Program-made: the position numbers and the translations under genes
NCBI GenBank assembly: GCA_944325935.1
Contig: CALVCF010000020.1
Location: 1 to 43,589, forward strand
DNA from: an uncultured Erysipelotrichaceae bacterium
GTDB lineage: Bacteria > Bacillota_I > Bacilli_A > Erysipelotrichales > Erysipelotrichaceae
DNA length: 43,589 nt
Reading direction: 5' to 3'
Shown here: piece after piece, positions 1 through 8,220 of the stretch
Layout of the letters: each line of letters starts with the position of its first letter
Numbering within the stretch: the first letter of the stretch is position 1
The notes under the pieces: generated by a model
The model's input: the letters and a program-made list of their open reading frames with translations, nothing else
What the model was told of the DNA's origin: nothing
Databases searched by the model: none

Positions 1-66
1 TGCATGACAGATGTCCGAAATCTCGTTGGTATTGCGAAGGTCTGTAATCGGTCTGATCTGTGGCAT
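1..66 (-). CDS. Phd/YefM-family antitoxin, N-terminal fragment (runs off window edge)
   Basis: The reverse strand from 66 to 1 gives 22 codons beginning MPQIRPITDLRNTNEISD, which is the typical start of Phd/YefM antitoxins of type II toxin-antitoxin systems (DNA-binding, autoregulating, toxin-neutralising). A strong GGGGG(T)GG ribosome binding site lies just upstream (about 70-76). The rest of the gene, and any RelE/Doc/YoeB-type toxin, lie outside the window. The assignment rests on the N-terminal motif only, but this motif is distinctive. Confidence 0.75.
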   Translation of the reverse strand, partial: MPQIRPITDLRNTNEISDICHA

Positions 67-93
67 ACCGCCACCCCCTTTCTTTTGTACATT

Positions 94-122
94 ATTATAA
101 CATAATTATGTATAAAGATATA
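94..122 (-). promoter_or_regulatory. Candidate antitoxin promoter with palindromic operator
   Basis: On the minus strand a TATAAT -10 box (94-99) sits next to the perfect palindrome ACATAATTATGT (100-111), with only a weak -35 (117-122, ATATCT). A palindrome between -10 and -35 fits the autoregulation known for Phd/YefM operons. The palindrome and -10 box are seen; the regulatory role is inferred. Confidence 0.4.
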
Positions 123-824
123 GAGGCAGACATAGTTTGCGAGCTTATTTGGGGGCGATATCTGCATCATCATGTGCTAAGAGGATTGCCGATGAAATAT
201 CTTATAACTTCTCCTTGTCGGGCAGGAGGATTTTGACAAGCCGCCTTCGTTACCGCATGTTTCAACTTGATTCCGTTGAAAGAGTTGGGTAATAGTGGCA
301 CTATCGGCCCCTGTGCATCAGTATGGACATTTAAATCCTCGCTGTTAGTGATGTTTGAAAGCAACATCTAAAGTGTTAAACCTAAATCTATATCAGAAAA
401 AGTATTAACTTAAACATAGGGGCAAACAGCTAGTGGATTAAAAATGCTAAGACATGGAGGCTTATAGCGTTACCAGAAGTGCAGCACTTGACATGGCAGA
501 GATATAAATGCTGCCATTCACATCAAAAATCAGAGTATGCGCTCAGTAACTGTAACATTCCATCCTACGCACAGGGTCTCGTTGATACTGTATCCGTTAG
601 GAAAGTTGAGCAAAAAACCTAGCCTTTATGCCTGGCATAGGAAGTGAAAATTTGTCACTATCTGGTGTCATGATGACGCTGATCATTTTATCCAAGCTTG
701 TTTAATTCCCAATATAAAATTTTTTTCATTTTTGGGAAGTAAGTTTTCAAACTACTTTATCGACCCCTACCTTTTCATGATTTTATAACTAAAACTCGAT
801 CAGTTGATTTATGTCTCTCTATTG
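123..824. other. About 700 bp with no recognisable gene
   Basis: No convincing coding region is seen on either strand. The longest open stretch (170-367, minus) has no family resemblance and no ribosome binding site. A 7-bp inverted repeat TTCCCAA/TTGGGAA flanks an AT-rich spacer at about 705-737. The stretch lies between a toxin-antitoxin start and a decayed transposase, so it may be degraded mobile DNA, including the lost N-terminal part of that transposase. Confidence 0.5.
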
Positions 825-1989
825 AGCGGTCTTAAGTTCTATGGCAATGATTACTAAAAGATCGTTGAGCTATTCACCAGTCAACTAAAAGATATATATG
901 GCATAAAGAACGATATCTCTTACTTTGATTGCACAAATTTCTATTTTGAGATCGATAAGGAAGATGAGCTTATAAGAAAAGGTCCAAGTAAAGAGAACCG
1001 AAAAGATCCGATCATTTGCCTTGGCCTATTATTAGATGGTGATATATTGCCTATCGGTATGAAGATATATGCTGGAAATGAAAGTGAAAAGCCTGTGATC
1101 AATGCGATAGTAAATGAATTGAAAGATCAAAACAATATCGGCGGTAAGACGATCAGAGTGGCTGATAAAGGTCTAAACTGCGCCAAGAATATCTTCGATG
1201 CCAAAAGATGCGGCGATGGCTATATCTTCTCTAAATCGGTCAAACAGTTACCAGAGAAAGAGATGACCTGGGTCTTATTAAACAATGATTATAAATACGT
1301 CAAAGATAAAGAAGGGAATATATTATACAAGTATAAAGAATGCATCGATGAATTCCCTTATGACTATATTGATGAAAATGGTCTAAAGCACAACTTAAAA
1401 CTCAAAGAGAAAAGACTTGTCACTTATAACCCGTCTTTAGTTAAAAAGAAGATCTATGAGATCGACAGACTAGTCGAGAAAGCACGATCTCTATGTGTAT
1501 CGCGGGCTAAAAAAAGAAGAATATGGCGAAGCGTCGAAATACGTAGACTTCAAAGCCAAGGATGGATCTAAAGTGATATCTAATATCAATGAAGAAAAGA
1601 TCGTCAAGGATAAAAAACTAGCGGGCTATAATCTTGTCATCACATCAGAGATGCATATCAAAGCTCAAGACCTATATCGTATCTATCATAACTTATGGCA
1701 TATTGAGAAATCCTTCAAGATCATGAAATCAGACTTAGATGCAAGACCTGCTTTCATGAAGACAAGCGACACGATCAAAGGCCATTTTCTCATCTGTTAC
1801 TTAGCTGTATTAGTCGAAAGGATCATTGAGTTCAAAATATTATACAATAAATTCTCTCATGAAAAGATCTTTAACTTCATGAGATCATTAAAACTAGTCA
1901 AAGCCATGGATAGATATATCAATATCAGTTCATCTGGCGATATCATCCGCTATCTTAAAGATAAACTAGATCTACCTTTAACTAATTAA
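825..1989 (+). pseudogene. IS1634-type (IS4-like DDE) transposase, degenerate
   Basis: Reading from about 867 gives QLKDIYGIKND, SYFDCTNFYFE, then LGLLLDGDILPIGMKIYAGN, GGKTIRVADKGLN and, near the end, LAGYNLVITSE, YHNLWHIEKSFKIMKSDL and GHFLICYLAVL. This is the DDE core of IS1634-family transposases, with the YHNLWHIEKSF segment carrying the catalytic Glu. Three lesions are visible. The N-terminal part is missing or unrecognisable. An in-frame TAA lies at 855-857. A +1 frameshift lies in the run of seven A at 1509-1515, where six A would restore the reading frame between the two halves (to 1571 in one frame, from about 1495 in the next). The element is therefore dead. IS ends were not found with confidence. 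Confidence 0.85.
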
Positions 1990-2010
1990 ATTCCGACAGA
2001 GAAACAAGTC

Positions 2011-2043
2011 AAAAAAATACTGGACTATAAACTATAGCCCAGT
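2011..2043 (-). terminator. Rho-independent terminator of the island 1 operon
   Basis: On the minus strand an 11-bp stem (2019-2029 with 2033-2043, loop of 3) is followed by T7 (2011-2017). The single imperfect pair is a G-U wobble on the minus-strand RNA but an A-C mismatch on the plus strand, so the hairpin favours minus-strand transcription. It lies about 150 nt past the stop codon of the last island 1 gene. Confidence 0.7.
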
Positions 2044-2193
2044 ACATATCGATCACAATGATAAACTAACACCATATTAGAGAGTTATATTCGGAAAACA
2101 GGTAATATATCATAAATGCATAAAATTACAAGCGAAGTTTTTCTATGCTACAAAACTCATAACATACATCGTTTATGAACCGTTTTTTTGTGT

Positions 2194-3276
2194 TTAATTA
2201 TATTTTGTTTTTGTTACAATCATTTTGTTGATATTTCTCATCAAATAATTTTTTTCTAAAGAATTTCTTTTTACCGTCAGCTGATAAGCCATTTCTTGAA
2301 AGAAAACGAGACAACTAATCGGAATTAAATACTCTTCAATATTATTCGGTAATGTAAATACATTTTTATCATCATGAATTTTGTTTGTAATTATGAAAAC
2401 TCTATCACTGATCTTGCTAAGGGTTCTGTATATTTCCTCTATTCTTTCTTGTAATTCTTTTTTTGTATCAATTAAGAATACTATCGAATTTTGATTCATC
2501 CGGTACAAAGGGCCGTGTAGCGCCTCTTCTGACTCGTAAGCAAAACTAGGAACTTTCAGTAACTCGGAGAATTTAAGAGCTGCTTCACAAGCTATGCCAT
2601 AAGCTGGACCATCTCCACAAAAAATAAATTCTGTTATAGTTAACAATTCCTTAAGATGAGCATTGGTAAAAGTTTTACTGCGCTTCATTACCTCTTCATG
2701 AAGTTCTAAAGAACTTTTTAATAAGCCTTTTTTGTAACAATAGCTTTCGCCGCTCATTAGACCTAGTTTCTTTGCACTTTCAACACCAAACAATATCAAA
2801 AAAATATTTTGTAATGTTACAGCTTTGGTTACATAAGGATCATCTTGACCGTTTAATCCATAATCTACAGTCATCGAACAATACTTTTTCATATCGCTAT
2901 CAATATTTCCAACTAAACCAACTGTTTTGATACCCTCTTTTTCAGCTTCTTTAATACTTTTTATGATATTTGTGCTCGAACCACTGAATGATATGAAAAT
3001 ACAAAAATCATTTTTAGATAAACTTAATTCATGTTCACAAAAATCGATTGGGCTAAATACATTACATCTTGTCTTGAGAGATTGTTGAAGAAAATGTTTT
3101 ACACATAGTGCTCCATTATAGCTAGAACCGCAAGCGATTAGATTTATACAGTTCCATTCTCTCGAGCAGTATAAATCTACAACAGTCTTTGTTAACGACT
3201 CAGAATTATTAATATTTTCATTCCCTTGGGAATAAACTTCATTTAAATATTTATTAATTCTTAATTTGACACTCAT
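2194..3276 (-). CDS. GlmS-like double-SIS sugar-phosphate isomerase/deglycase
   Basis: 360 residues made of two SIS domains, resembling the isomerase half of glucosamine-6-phosphate synthase without its glutaminase half. Seen: ACGSSYNGALC near residue 48 (compare CGTSYHA of GlmS), SFSGSSTNIIKSIKEAEKEG near 96 (phosphosugar-binding Ser-rich loop), EEALHGPLYRM near 245 (compare ELKHGPL), and a C-terminal AYQLTVKRNSLEKN. Proteins of this shape include FrlB- and GfrE/GfrF-type fructosamine- and glucoselysine-6-phosphate deglycases and amino-sugar isomerases. It is the last gene of the mannose-type PTS operon and has a good RBS (AAAGGAG). Cytoplasmic. The exact substrate cannot be read from the sequence; an aminated or Amadori-type hexose phosphate is likely. 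Confidence 0.8.
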   Translation of the reverse strand: MSVKLRINKYLNEVYSQGNENINNSESLTKTVVDLYCSREWNCINLIACGSSYNGALCVKHFLQQSLKTRCNVFSPIDFCEHELSLSKNDFCIFISFSGSSTNIIKSIKEAEKEGIKTVGLVGNIDSDMKKYCSMTVDYGLNGQDDPYVTKAVTLQNIFLILFGVESAKKLGLMSGESYCYKKGLLKSSLELHEEVMKRSKTFTNAHLKELLTITEFIFCGDGPAYGIACEAALKFSELLKVPSFAYESEEALHGPLYRMNQNSIVFLIDTKKELQERIEEIYRTLSKISDRVFIITNKIHDDKNVFTLPNNIEEYLIPISCLVFFQEMAYQLTVKRNSLEKNYLMRNINKMIVTKTKYN

Positions 3277-3291
3277 TTCTTTTATCTCCTT

Positions 3292-3939
3292 TTACAAAAA
3301 ATCAAAAAGATCTGCTAGATCAAGAATGATCTTATCGGCCATCGATTGATCCATTCCAAAGTAATTATCTTTAATTGCAAATGTATATAAATCTGCTCCC
3401 TTGGCGGCTTTGATTCCATTGGTCGAGTCCTCTACAGCACAAACACAATTACTGTTTAGACCTAGCTTTGTAAGACAACATCTGTATATTTCGGGGTTTG
3501 GTTTTGCTTCTTTAAATTGATCGCCAGTTAGTACAACTTCAAAGTATTCTTCTAGTTTAGTTTCCTTCAGGTGTCTAGAAATATAATTTGAGTCCGAGGA
3601 AGAAGCCAGAGCTACCCTATAATCTTTGCTTGACAGATACGCCAATAATTTTCTGGTTGCAGGTAAAATAATATTGTTAAAGTCGTAATTACTGCGAGAT
3701 TTAATATATTCTTGCATTTCTTTTTTAAAAATACCGTAGTCTGTATTTATCAAGTTGCAATGTCTTTGATAAATCTTATAGTAGGGCATTTCGCCATCGG
3801 CGGTCCCGATTGTGTAATATAGATCCTCTTCCTTTACCGGCAATCCTTTACTCATAAAGAAAGAATGTTCTAATTTTGTCACCCATTTTTGAGAATCGAA
3901 TAATACACCATCAAAATCAAAAATAATTGCATTAAACAT
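3292..3939 (-). CDS. HAD-superfamily sugar phosphatase / beta-phosphoglucomutase-like
   Basis: 215 residues with all four HAD motifs: DFDGVLFDS (nucleophile Asp8, Asp10), ALASSSDSN (motif II Ser), KPNPEIY (motif III Lys) and VEDSTNGIKAAKGA (motif IV acidic residues). The helical cap after motif I places it with the beta-PGM-like subfamily, which dephosphorylates sugar phosphates or isomerises them through a bisphosphate. It overlaps the upstream epimerase-like gene by 8 nt, so the two are translationally coupled. Likely role: removing or moving phosphate on the imported sugar. Confidence 0.85.
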   Translation of the reverse strand: MFNAIIFDFDGVLFDSQKWVTKLEHSFFMSKGLPVKEEDLYYTIGTADGEMPYYKIYQRHCNLINTDYGIFKKEMQEYIKSRSNYDFNNIILPATRKLLAYLSSKDYRVALASSSDSNYISRHLKETKLEEYFEVVLTGDQFKEAKPNPEIYRCCLTKLGLNSNCVCAVEDSTNGIKAAKGADLYTFAIKDNYFGMDQSMADKIILDLADLFDFL

Positions 3940-4633
3940 ATTCGTCCTCGCCGGTATTATTAATTATTTTACGCATCATTAACACATTGTTATGGAAATT
4001 GGTCCCCTCTGCGTAAACCCCTGTTTTTCCGATGGCAAATATATTAGCGCCGTATCTTGTCATCCATTTGGCATTCTCATAATCAACATTTCCATCAACT
4101 TCTAACAAGATATTCCTTCCTGTTTTATTAATAAGATCATTAATTTCCTTAACTCTTTCTTTCATACCGGGTATTATCTTTTGACCAGGGAAGCCCGGTC
4201 TTACACAAACAACATTAATAAAATCAATATCATCAACAAATGGAAGGATGTCATTTACATTTTCAGTGTAAGATAAGCTGATTCCTACTAAAGATCCATT
4301 ACTTCGTATTTGAGTAATGCATTCATTAGGGCAACGAGTGCTTGATAAATGAAAAGAACACTGATCGTTTTGACGCAAATTAAAATAAGAGATCTTTCTC
4401 TCTGGTTCTGTTATCATCAAATGAACATCAAGAGGTATTTCTGTCCGCTTATGAAATACCTTTACGATATCTGTCCCTAGCATGAAGTTAGGAACAAATA
4501 TGCCATCCATAACATCAACGTGAATATATTCTATTCCTTCTTCTTCTATCTTTTTAATTTCATTTTCAAAATTTAACCAATTACCACATGTGATGACGCT
4601 TGATAAAGCTTTATAATTGTTTCTTTCATTCAT
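3932..4633 (-). CDS. Ribulose-phosphate 3-epimerase family protein (hexulose-6-phosphate type likely)
   Basis: 233-residue TIM-barrel enzyme of the RPE family. Seen: HVDVMDGIFVPNF near 38 (metal His and catalytic Asp), DVHLMITEPE near 69 (metal His), VRPGFPGQKIIPGM near 145, LLEVDGNVDYENA near 176 (second catalytic Asp) and AIGKTGVY near 202. Several normally fixed positions differ from housekeeping Rpe: VRPGFPGQ for VNPGFGGQ, VDGNV for VDGGV, and FHLSS where VHxE is usual. That points to a paralogue such as allulose-6-phosphate 3-epimerase rather than pentose-pathway Rpe. Start supported by GGTGAT 8 nt upstream. First gene after the intercistronic hairpin. Confidence 0.8.
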   Translation of the reverse strand: MNERNNYKALSSVITCGNWLNFENEIKKIEEEGIEYIHVDVMDGIFVPNFMLGTDIVKVFHKRTEIPLDVHLMITEPERKISYFNLRQNDQCSFHLSSTRCPNECITQIRSNGSLVGISLSYTENVNDILPFVDDIDFINVVCVRPGFPGQKIIPGMKERVKEINDLINKTGRNILLEVDGNVDYENAKWMTRYGANIFAIGKTGVYAEGTNFHNNVLMMRKIINNTGEDEYV

Positions 4634-4651
4634 ATAATCACCTAATTATTT

Positions 4652-4675
4652 AAAAAGGCCAGAATCGGCCTTTTT
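4652..4675. terminator. Bidirectional terminator-like hairpin inside the operon
   Basis: Perfect 9-bp stem AAAAAGGCC (4652-4660) / GGCCTTTTT (4667-4675), loop of 6. U-rich on both strands. It lies between agaS and the epimerase-like gene, which are only 54 nt apart and co-directional. Partial termination here would lower expression of the three downstream enzymes relative to the PTS and agaS. Confidence 0.7.
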
Positions 4676-4687
4676 AATTTGGGACCA

Positions 4688-5854
4688 TTATTTATCGATA
4701 GGATAAATAATGGTTTTAATACCTCGTCCAGCTGCGCGACCGAAGGGATAGTCGCAACCAATACCAAATTTCCATCCGCGATAAATCATGAGCAAATGCA
4801 TAACCAACGAAATTGGTAATACTAAGAATACAGACGGTAATTCTTGATCTTCAAAATATACTTCGCAATCCGCGTATTCTTTTGTTGCTTCAGTATGCCT
4901 TGGAGTTAGCGCCATAATTCTATTTGCGCTCCTTCCTAATTTTCTGATCTCCATCAAAATATCATCTGCATACTTATTTACATATTCATCATTTTCATAA
5001 AAGATAACTGTAAGTGTGTCGACCATTGATGACGCTACAATGCCCATCGGACCGTGCCTAAAGCCAGGAACGGAATCATGCCATGTCGCGAGTCTACCTG
5101 CGCTGACTTCCAATACTTTAATATCAGCTTCTATAGCCATAGATTTAAGATTTCCGCTTCCTAAGAAATTAGCTTTAATAAATGGGAATGAATCTACAAA
5201 TCTTTTGATTCTAGTAGAATCTCTTTCTAATATTTGACGACCAATTTTCGCTGCTGATACAACATATTTTTCAAGCTCGTCTAGACGATCCAAGTTGAAC
5301 ATCAAGTAGCAAGCTAGTTGCATACATGTAAAACTAGATGTCATAGCATAGCTTTGATCGAATGTACCTTCTGGCATATGCAAGATAAACACATTATCAG
5401 GATGTTCGTTAGCATAACGCATCATCTTACTATCGCCGCGATTACAAAGTAAGAATACATGCTTCACTTCATTGAATATCTTGTCTGCGTGTTCTATTGT
5501 CCCGATTGACTCCGGTGATTCTCCTCCTCGTGAAAACTGAACTAAAATTGTTTTTCTTTCTCTTTTGTAATATAAATGAGGGTGCGTTACAATATCAGGA
5601 CTGCCAATAGAATAATATCTGCGGTCACCTTTAAGGTTTAATTCTTTTACAATTGTTCCGCCAGCATACTCTGATGTTCCGGCCCCAGTCATAATTACGT
5701 CGTAACCTGGAGTTAAATATTCCTTTAATTTTTCTTTGTTGTCACGGACTATCTTGAAAGTATCTAACCATTTTTCAGGTTGCTGTTCTACCTCTTTGAT
5801 TACGAATTCCGAATTTTTTAATATATTCTCTGCAATTCCAGTTTTATCAATCAT
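4688..5854 (-). CDS. agaS: AgaS-family amino-sugar-6-phosphate deaminase/isomerase
   Basis: 388 residues, SIS family. Seen: VIMTGAGTSEYAGGTIVKEL near 53, LVQFSRGGESPESIGTIEHA near 104 (phosphosugar loop), YAMTSSFTCMQLA near 168, and HDSVPGFRHGPMGIV near 259. This is the AgaS layout, a family known for conversion of galactosamine-6-phosphate to tagatose-6-phosphate plus ammonia and related ketose/aldose reactions. It directly follows the mannose-family PTS genes (25 nt after IID), as in N-acetylgalactosamine/galactosamine clusters, but no AgaA-type deacetylase, tagatose kinase or aldolase is present. The substrate is therefore an amino sugar by inference only. Confidence 0.85.
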   Translation of the reverse strand: MIDKTGIAENILKNSEFVIKEVEQQPEKWLDTFKIVRDNKEKLKEYLTPGYDVIMTGAGTSEYAGGTIVKELNLKGDRRYYSIGSPDIVTHPHLYYKRERKTILVQFSRGGESPESIGTIEHADKIFNEVKHVFLLCNRGDSKMMRYANEHPDNVFILHMPEGTFDQSYAMTSSFTCMQLACYLMFNLDRLDELEKYVVSAAKIGRQILERDSTRIKRFVDSFPFIKANFLGSGNLKSMAIEADIKVLEVSAGRLATWHDSVPGFRHGPMGIVASSMVDTLTVIFYENDEYVNKYADDILMEIRKLGRSANRIMALTPRHTEATKEYADCEVYFEDQELPSVFLVLPISLVMHLLMIYRGWKFGIGCDYPFGRAAGRGIKTIIYPIDK

Positions 5855-5879
5855 TTAAACTTCTAAACCTCTTTCTTTT

Positions 5880-6698
5880 TTATGCTAAGCCTAGGTATGA
5901 ACATGCAATACAGAATACTAGAACGATAATAATTAGTACGAAGGGCTTAACATGTTTTTTCTTATACAAGAAATAAATCACAGCAGTTAAAGCAGCAGGT
6001 ACGAAGTTTGGAAAGATGCTATCAAAGAATTGGCTTTGTACATCTAAAGAGAAAGTATCTGTTAGCGGAACTTGAATTGTAAACGCAAAGCTTACATAGC
6101 TTGCAATCAATGACCCCAATACTGTACAACCAACCATCGATGCTGCTGTAGCAACTGTATTTATTTTTTCGCCTAATAGATCAATCGCTTTAGTTCCTAA
6201 TCTATAACCTAAATGGGCACTGGGCCAATGTAGGCAGTTGACAGCTCCAAGAATCAGCAAGAATACTATTACGCCAAAGAAGCTTCCGCTGGCCGCTATA
6301 GAACCGCCAACACCAGCGGCTAGCGGTAACGCTGTATACCATACTACTGCGTCACCTATACCTGCAATAGGAGGGAATAGTGAGTTTTTAACTGCATTGA
6401 TTGCATCGCGTGGAGCTCTGTCTTCTTCCATCGAACATACCACGCCCATGATAAATGGAACGAACGGTGGTGAAGAATTGAAGAATTTCGTGTGTTCTTG
6501 CAACGCTTCTGCTAACCCCTCTTTATCATCGCCATAAATTTTTGCCAATGTTGGGGCTAGAGCTGCACCAAAGCCGGTTCCTTGATAGCGCTCGTAATTA
6601 AAATTGTGTTGAAGCATCAGCGACCACCAGGCCAACTGATTAATATCTTTTTTTGATAGTTTCTTTTTAGGGGTTACTACAGTATTATTAGATTCCAT
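5880..6698 (-). CDS. PTS mannose/fructose/sorbose-family component IID
   Basis: 272 residues from the chosen start. An AGGAAGGAG site precedes the ATG at 6698, which overlaps the end of the IIC gene by 11 nt; an ATG 42 nt further up lacks this support. Typical IID features: INQLAWWSLMLQHNFNYER near 21, GFGAALAPTLAKIYG, FNSSPPFVPFIMGV near 77 and GIGDAVVWYTALPLAAGVGG near 117, with membrane segments at the C-terminal half. Forms the membrane channel with IIC. Confidence 0.92.
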   Translation of the reverse strand: MESNNTVVTPKKKLSKKDINQLAWWSLMLQHNFNYERYQGTGFGAALAPTLAKIYGDDKEGLAEALQEHTKFFNSSPPFVPFIMGVVCSMEEDRAPRDAINAVKNSLFPPIAGIGDAVVWYTALPLAAGVGGSIAASGSFFGVIVFLLILGAVNCLHWPSAHLGYRLGTKAIDLLGEKINTVATAASMVGCTVLGSLIASYVSFAFTIQVPLTDTFSLDVQSQFFDSIFPNFVPAALTAVIYFLYKKKHVKPFVLIIIVLVFCIACSYLGLA

Positions 6699-7461
6699 CG
6701 TTGTCTCCTTCCTGTTGATAATTTCCAGATTTGGCAACAAAGAAATAGTAGAATAGAGCGAATGCTAGACCAATTAATGCGTATGGCAATGCATTTGGGG
6801 CATCAAAGAAGCAAGAAAGAACAAAACCAATGATAAGGAATGGAATATATTCTTTCTTTAAAATGATAGAAAGCATCATGCAGAAGCCTACAGCAGGCAT
6901 CAGTCCTCCAGCAATTTGCAAACCATGCAATAATTTTTCTGGTGCCGACGCTACAATACCTCCGATTAGATCTTGAGCAGCATAAGCACATACAAACGCT
7001 GTAACACCAAATACCAACATAAAAATTGCTAACGTTAGTTGATGGATTCTAACCAACCCTTTAACATCAGCGTTGGCTGCCATTTTATCAATGATGGGAT
7101 TGAAGAATGAGAAAATTGTACCCTTTGCCAAATTTATATATTGCATTAAATAGGCAAATGGCAAAGAAAATGTTAAGCCTTCTTCTGGTGTTACACCATG
7201 AGAAATACAGAGCACGGCACTCATAATGCCAGCCATTGCCCCATGAGGAACAGAGGCTCCGCCAACAGGCATCAACCCTGCAAACGCTAGTTCAGTATAT
7301 GCTCCAACAGTACAAGCTGTTGGAACATCTCCTAGAACAAAACCTGTAAAGGCTGCCATCGGCAAAGGCCGATACAACATAGTAAACTCCAAGCTATTTT
7401 CAATTGCTCCTATTGCGGCAACTACACCAATCAATAGTCCTTGTACTAATGTTATTTCCAT
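6688..7461 (-). CDS. PTS mannose/fructose/sorbose-family component IIC
   Basis: 257-residue membrane protein. N-terminal IGAIENSLEFTMLYRPLPMA and GDVPTACTVGAYTELAFAG followed by PVGGASVPHGAM are family hallmarks of EIIC-man. Several hydrophobic segments follow. RBS AAGGAG lies 7 nt before the ATG. Sits between IIB and IID. Confidence 0.92.
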   Translation of the reverse strand: MEITLVQGLLIGVVAAIGAIENSLEFTMLYRPLPMAAFTGFVLGDVPTACTVGAYTELAFAGLMPVGGASVPHGAMAGIMSAVLCISHGVTPEEGLTFSLPFAYLMQYINLAKGTIFSFFNPIIDKMAANADVKGLVRIHQLTLAIFMLVFGVTAFVCAYAAQDLIGGIVASAPEKLLHGLQIAGGLMPAVGFCMMLSIILKKEYIPFLIIGFVLSCFFDAPNALPYALIGLAFALFYYFFVAKSGNYQQEGDNDGI

Positions 7462-7475
7462 GTGTACTCCTTATA

Positions 7476-7967
7476 TTATTTTGTTTGATGGTATTCGCTT
7501 CCTTCGGCACTGGGTACAGTCTGAAGAAAAACTCGAATTCCTTTCTTTTCAATATGATCAAGATCATCAATGTCTTGATCATCTACAAATACAGCGCTAG
7601 AAAGAGCTCTTTTTCCATCGGCTGAATGCATATTTCCGACATTTACGGCAGGAATTGGAACACCTCCATCAATTAGTGCGCGCATTTCTTTAGGTGTTCT
7701 TGTTACAACGAAAATCGATTGTGACGGGCTGGCTTTCCAAATAATATCTATTGTATGTTTGATGGAAAAAAATCTAATTTTTACATTGCCTGAACCACCA
7801 GCAGAGAGACACATTTTCATTAGCGATTGCTCCATGTTATTTGTAGCTACTTCATCATCTGCAACAATAACCAAATTAGCTCCTAGGTGCCTAACCCAAA
7901 CTGTGCCGACTTGTCCATGAATCAATCTATTATCGATTCTACCAAGTATAATTTTAGGTGTATCCAT
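7476..7967 (-). CDS. PTS mannose/fructose/sorbose-family component IIB
   Basis: 163 residues from the start at 7967, which has a very strong AGGAGGGGAGG site; an upstream in-frame ATG (8018) has none. Family signature GRIDNRLIHGQVGTVW places the phosphorylated His at residue 17. VADDEVATNNMEQSLMKMC follows as expected. No IIA domain is fused to it and no IIA gene of this family lies nearby, so phosphate must come from an EIIA encoded elsewhere. First gene of the operon. Confidence 0.92.
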   Translation of the reverse strand: MDTPKIILGRIDNRLIHGQVGTVWVRHLGANLVIVADDEVATNNMEQSLMKMCLSAGGSGNVKIRFFSIKHTIDIIWKASPSQSIFVVTRTPKEMRALIDGGVPIPAVNVGNMHSADGKRALSSAVFVDDQDIDDLDHIEKKGIRVFLQTVPSAEGSEYHQTK

Positions 7968-8028
7968 ATCCTCCCCTCCTAAATTCTTGACCATTACATG
8001 TAATTCATTTGTGCACAAACTAACGAGC

Positions 8029-8086
8029 AGTATATACTATATATATAATCTTATTTGTATATACTTCTCAGTCTTTACATTTACAA
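8029..8086 (-). promoter_or_regulatory. PTS operon promoter with GTATATAC operators
   Basis: Minus-strand -35 TTGTAA (8081-8086), 17-bp spacer, -10 TATATA (8058-8063). The -10 is embedded in TATTTGTATATAC (8052-8064, plus strand), and a second palindrome AGTATATACT lies at 8029-8038. The same GTATATAC core recurs just before the divergent gntR gene. GntR/UTRA regulators normally bind such short palindromes, so repression by the neighbouring regulator is likely. Confidence 0.55.
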
Positions 8087-8185
8087 TATAATCTCTAATT
8101 TTATTCGTGTCAATCAATTTTTAATATTTCTTAAAAAAATTACTTAACATTATCTTTTTAATAAATCAAAAAAATATATGGTAAA

Positions 8186-8202
8186 ATATGTATATACAAA
8201 TA
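8186..8202 (+). promoter_or_regulatory. Operator-like GTATATACAAATA upstream of gntR
   Basis: The core GTATATACAAATA here is the near mirror image of TATTTGTATATAC at 8052-8064. It lies about 20 nt before the gntR start and next to the RBS, consistent with autorepression. No good -35/-10 pair for gntR could be picked in the AT-rich surroundings. Confidence 0.5.
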
Positions 8203-8220
8203 TGAAAGGAGTTACTATAT

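Noticed and set aside
170-367. 65-codon open frame on the minus strand
   Set aside because: No RBS, no recognisable family, and odd composition; more likely chance in decayed DNA.
1509-1516. Programmed -1 frameshift at the A AAA AAG heptamer in the transposase
   Set aside because: The two halves need a +1 (or -2) change; a -1 shift leads into the wrong frame. A one-base insertion explains it better.
6725-6740. Longer start for the IID protein at 6740
   Set aside because: The ATG at 6698 has a strong RBS and gives a normal family N-terminus; the longer version only extends into the IIC gene.
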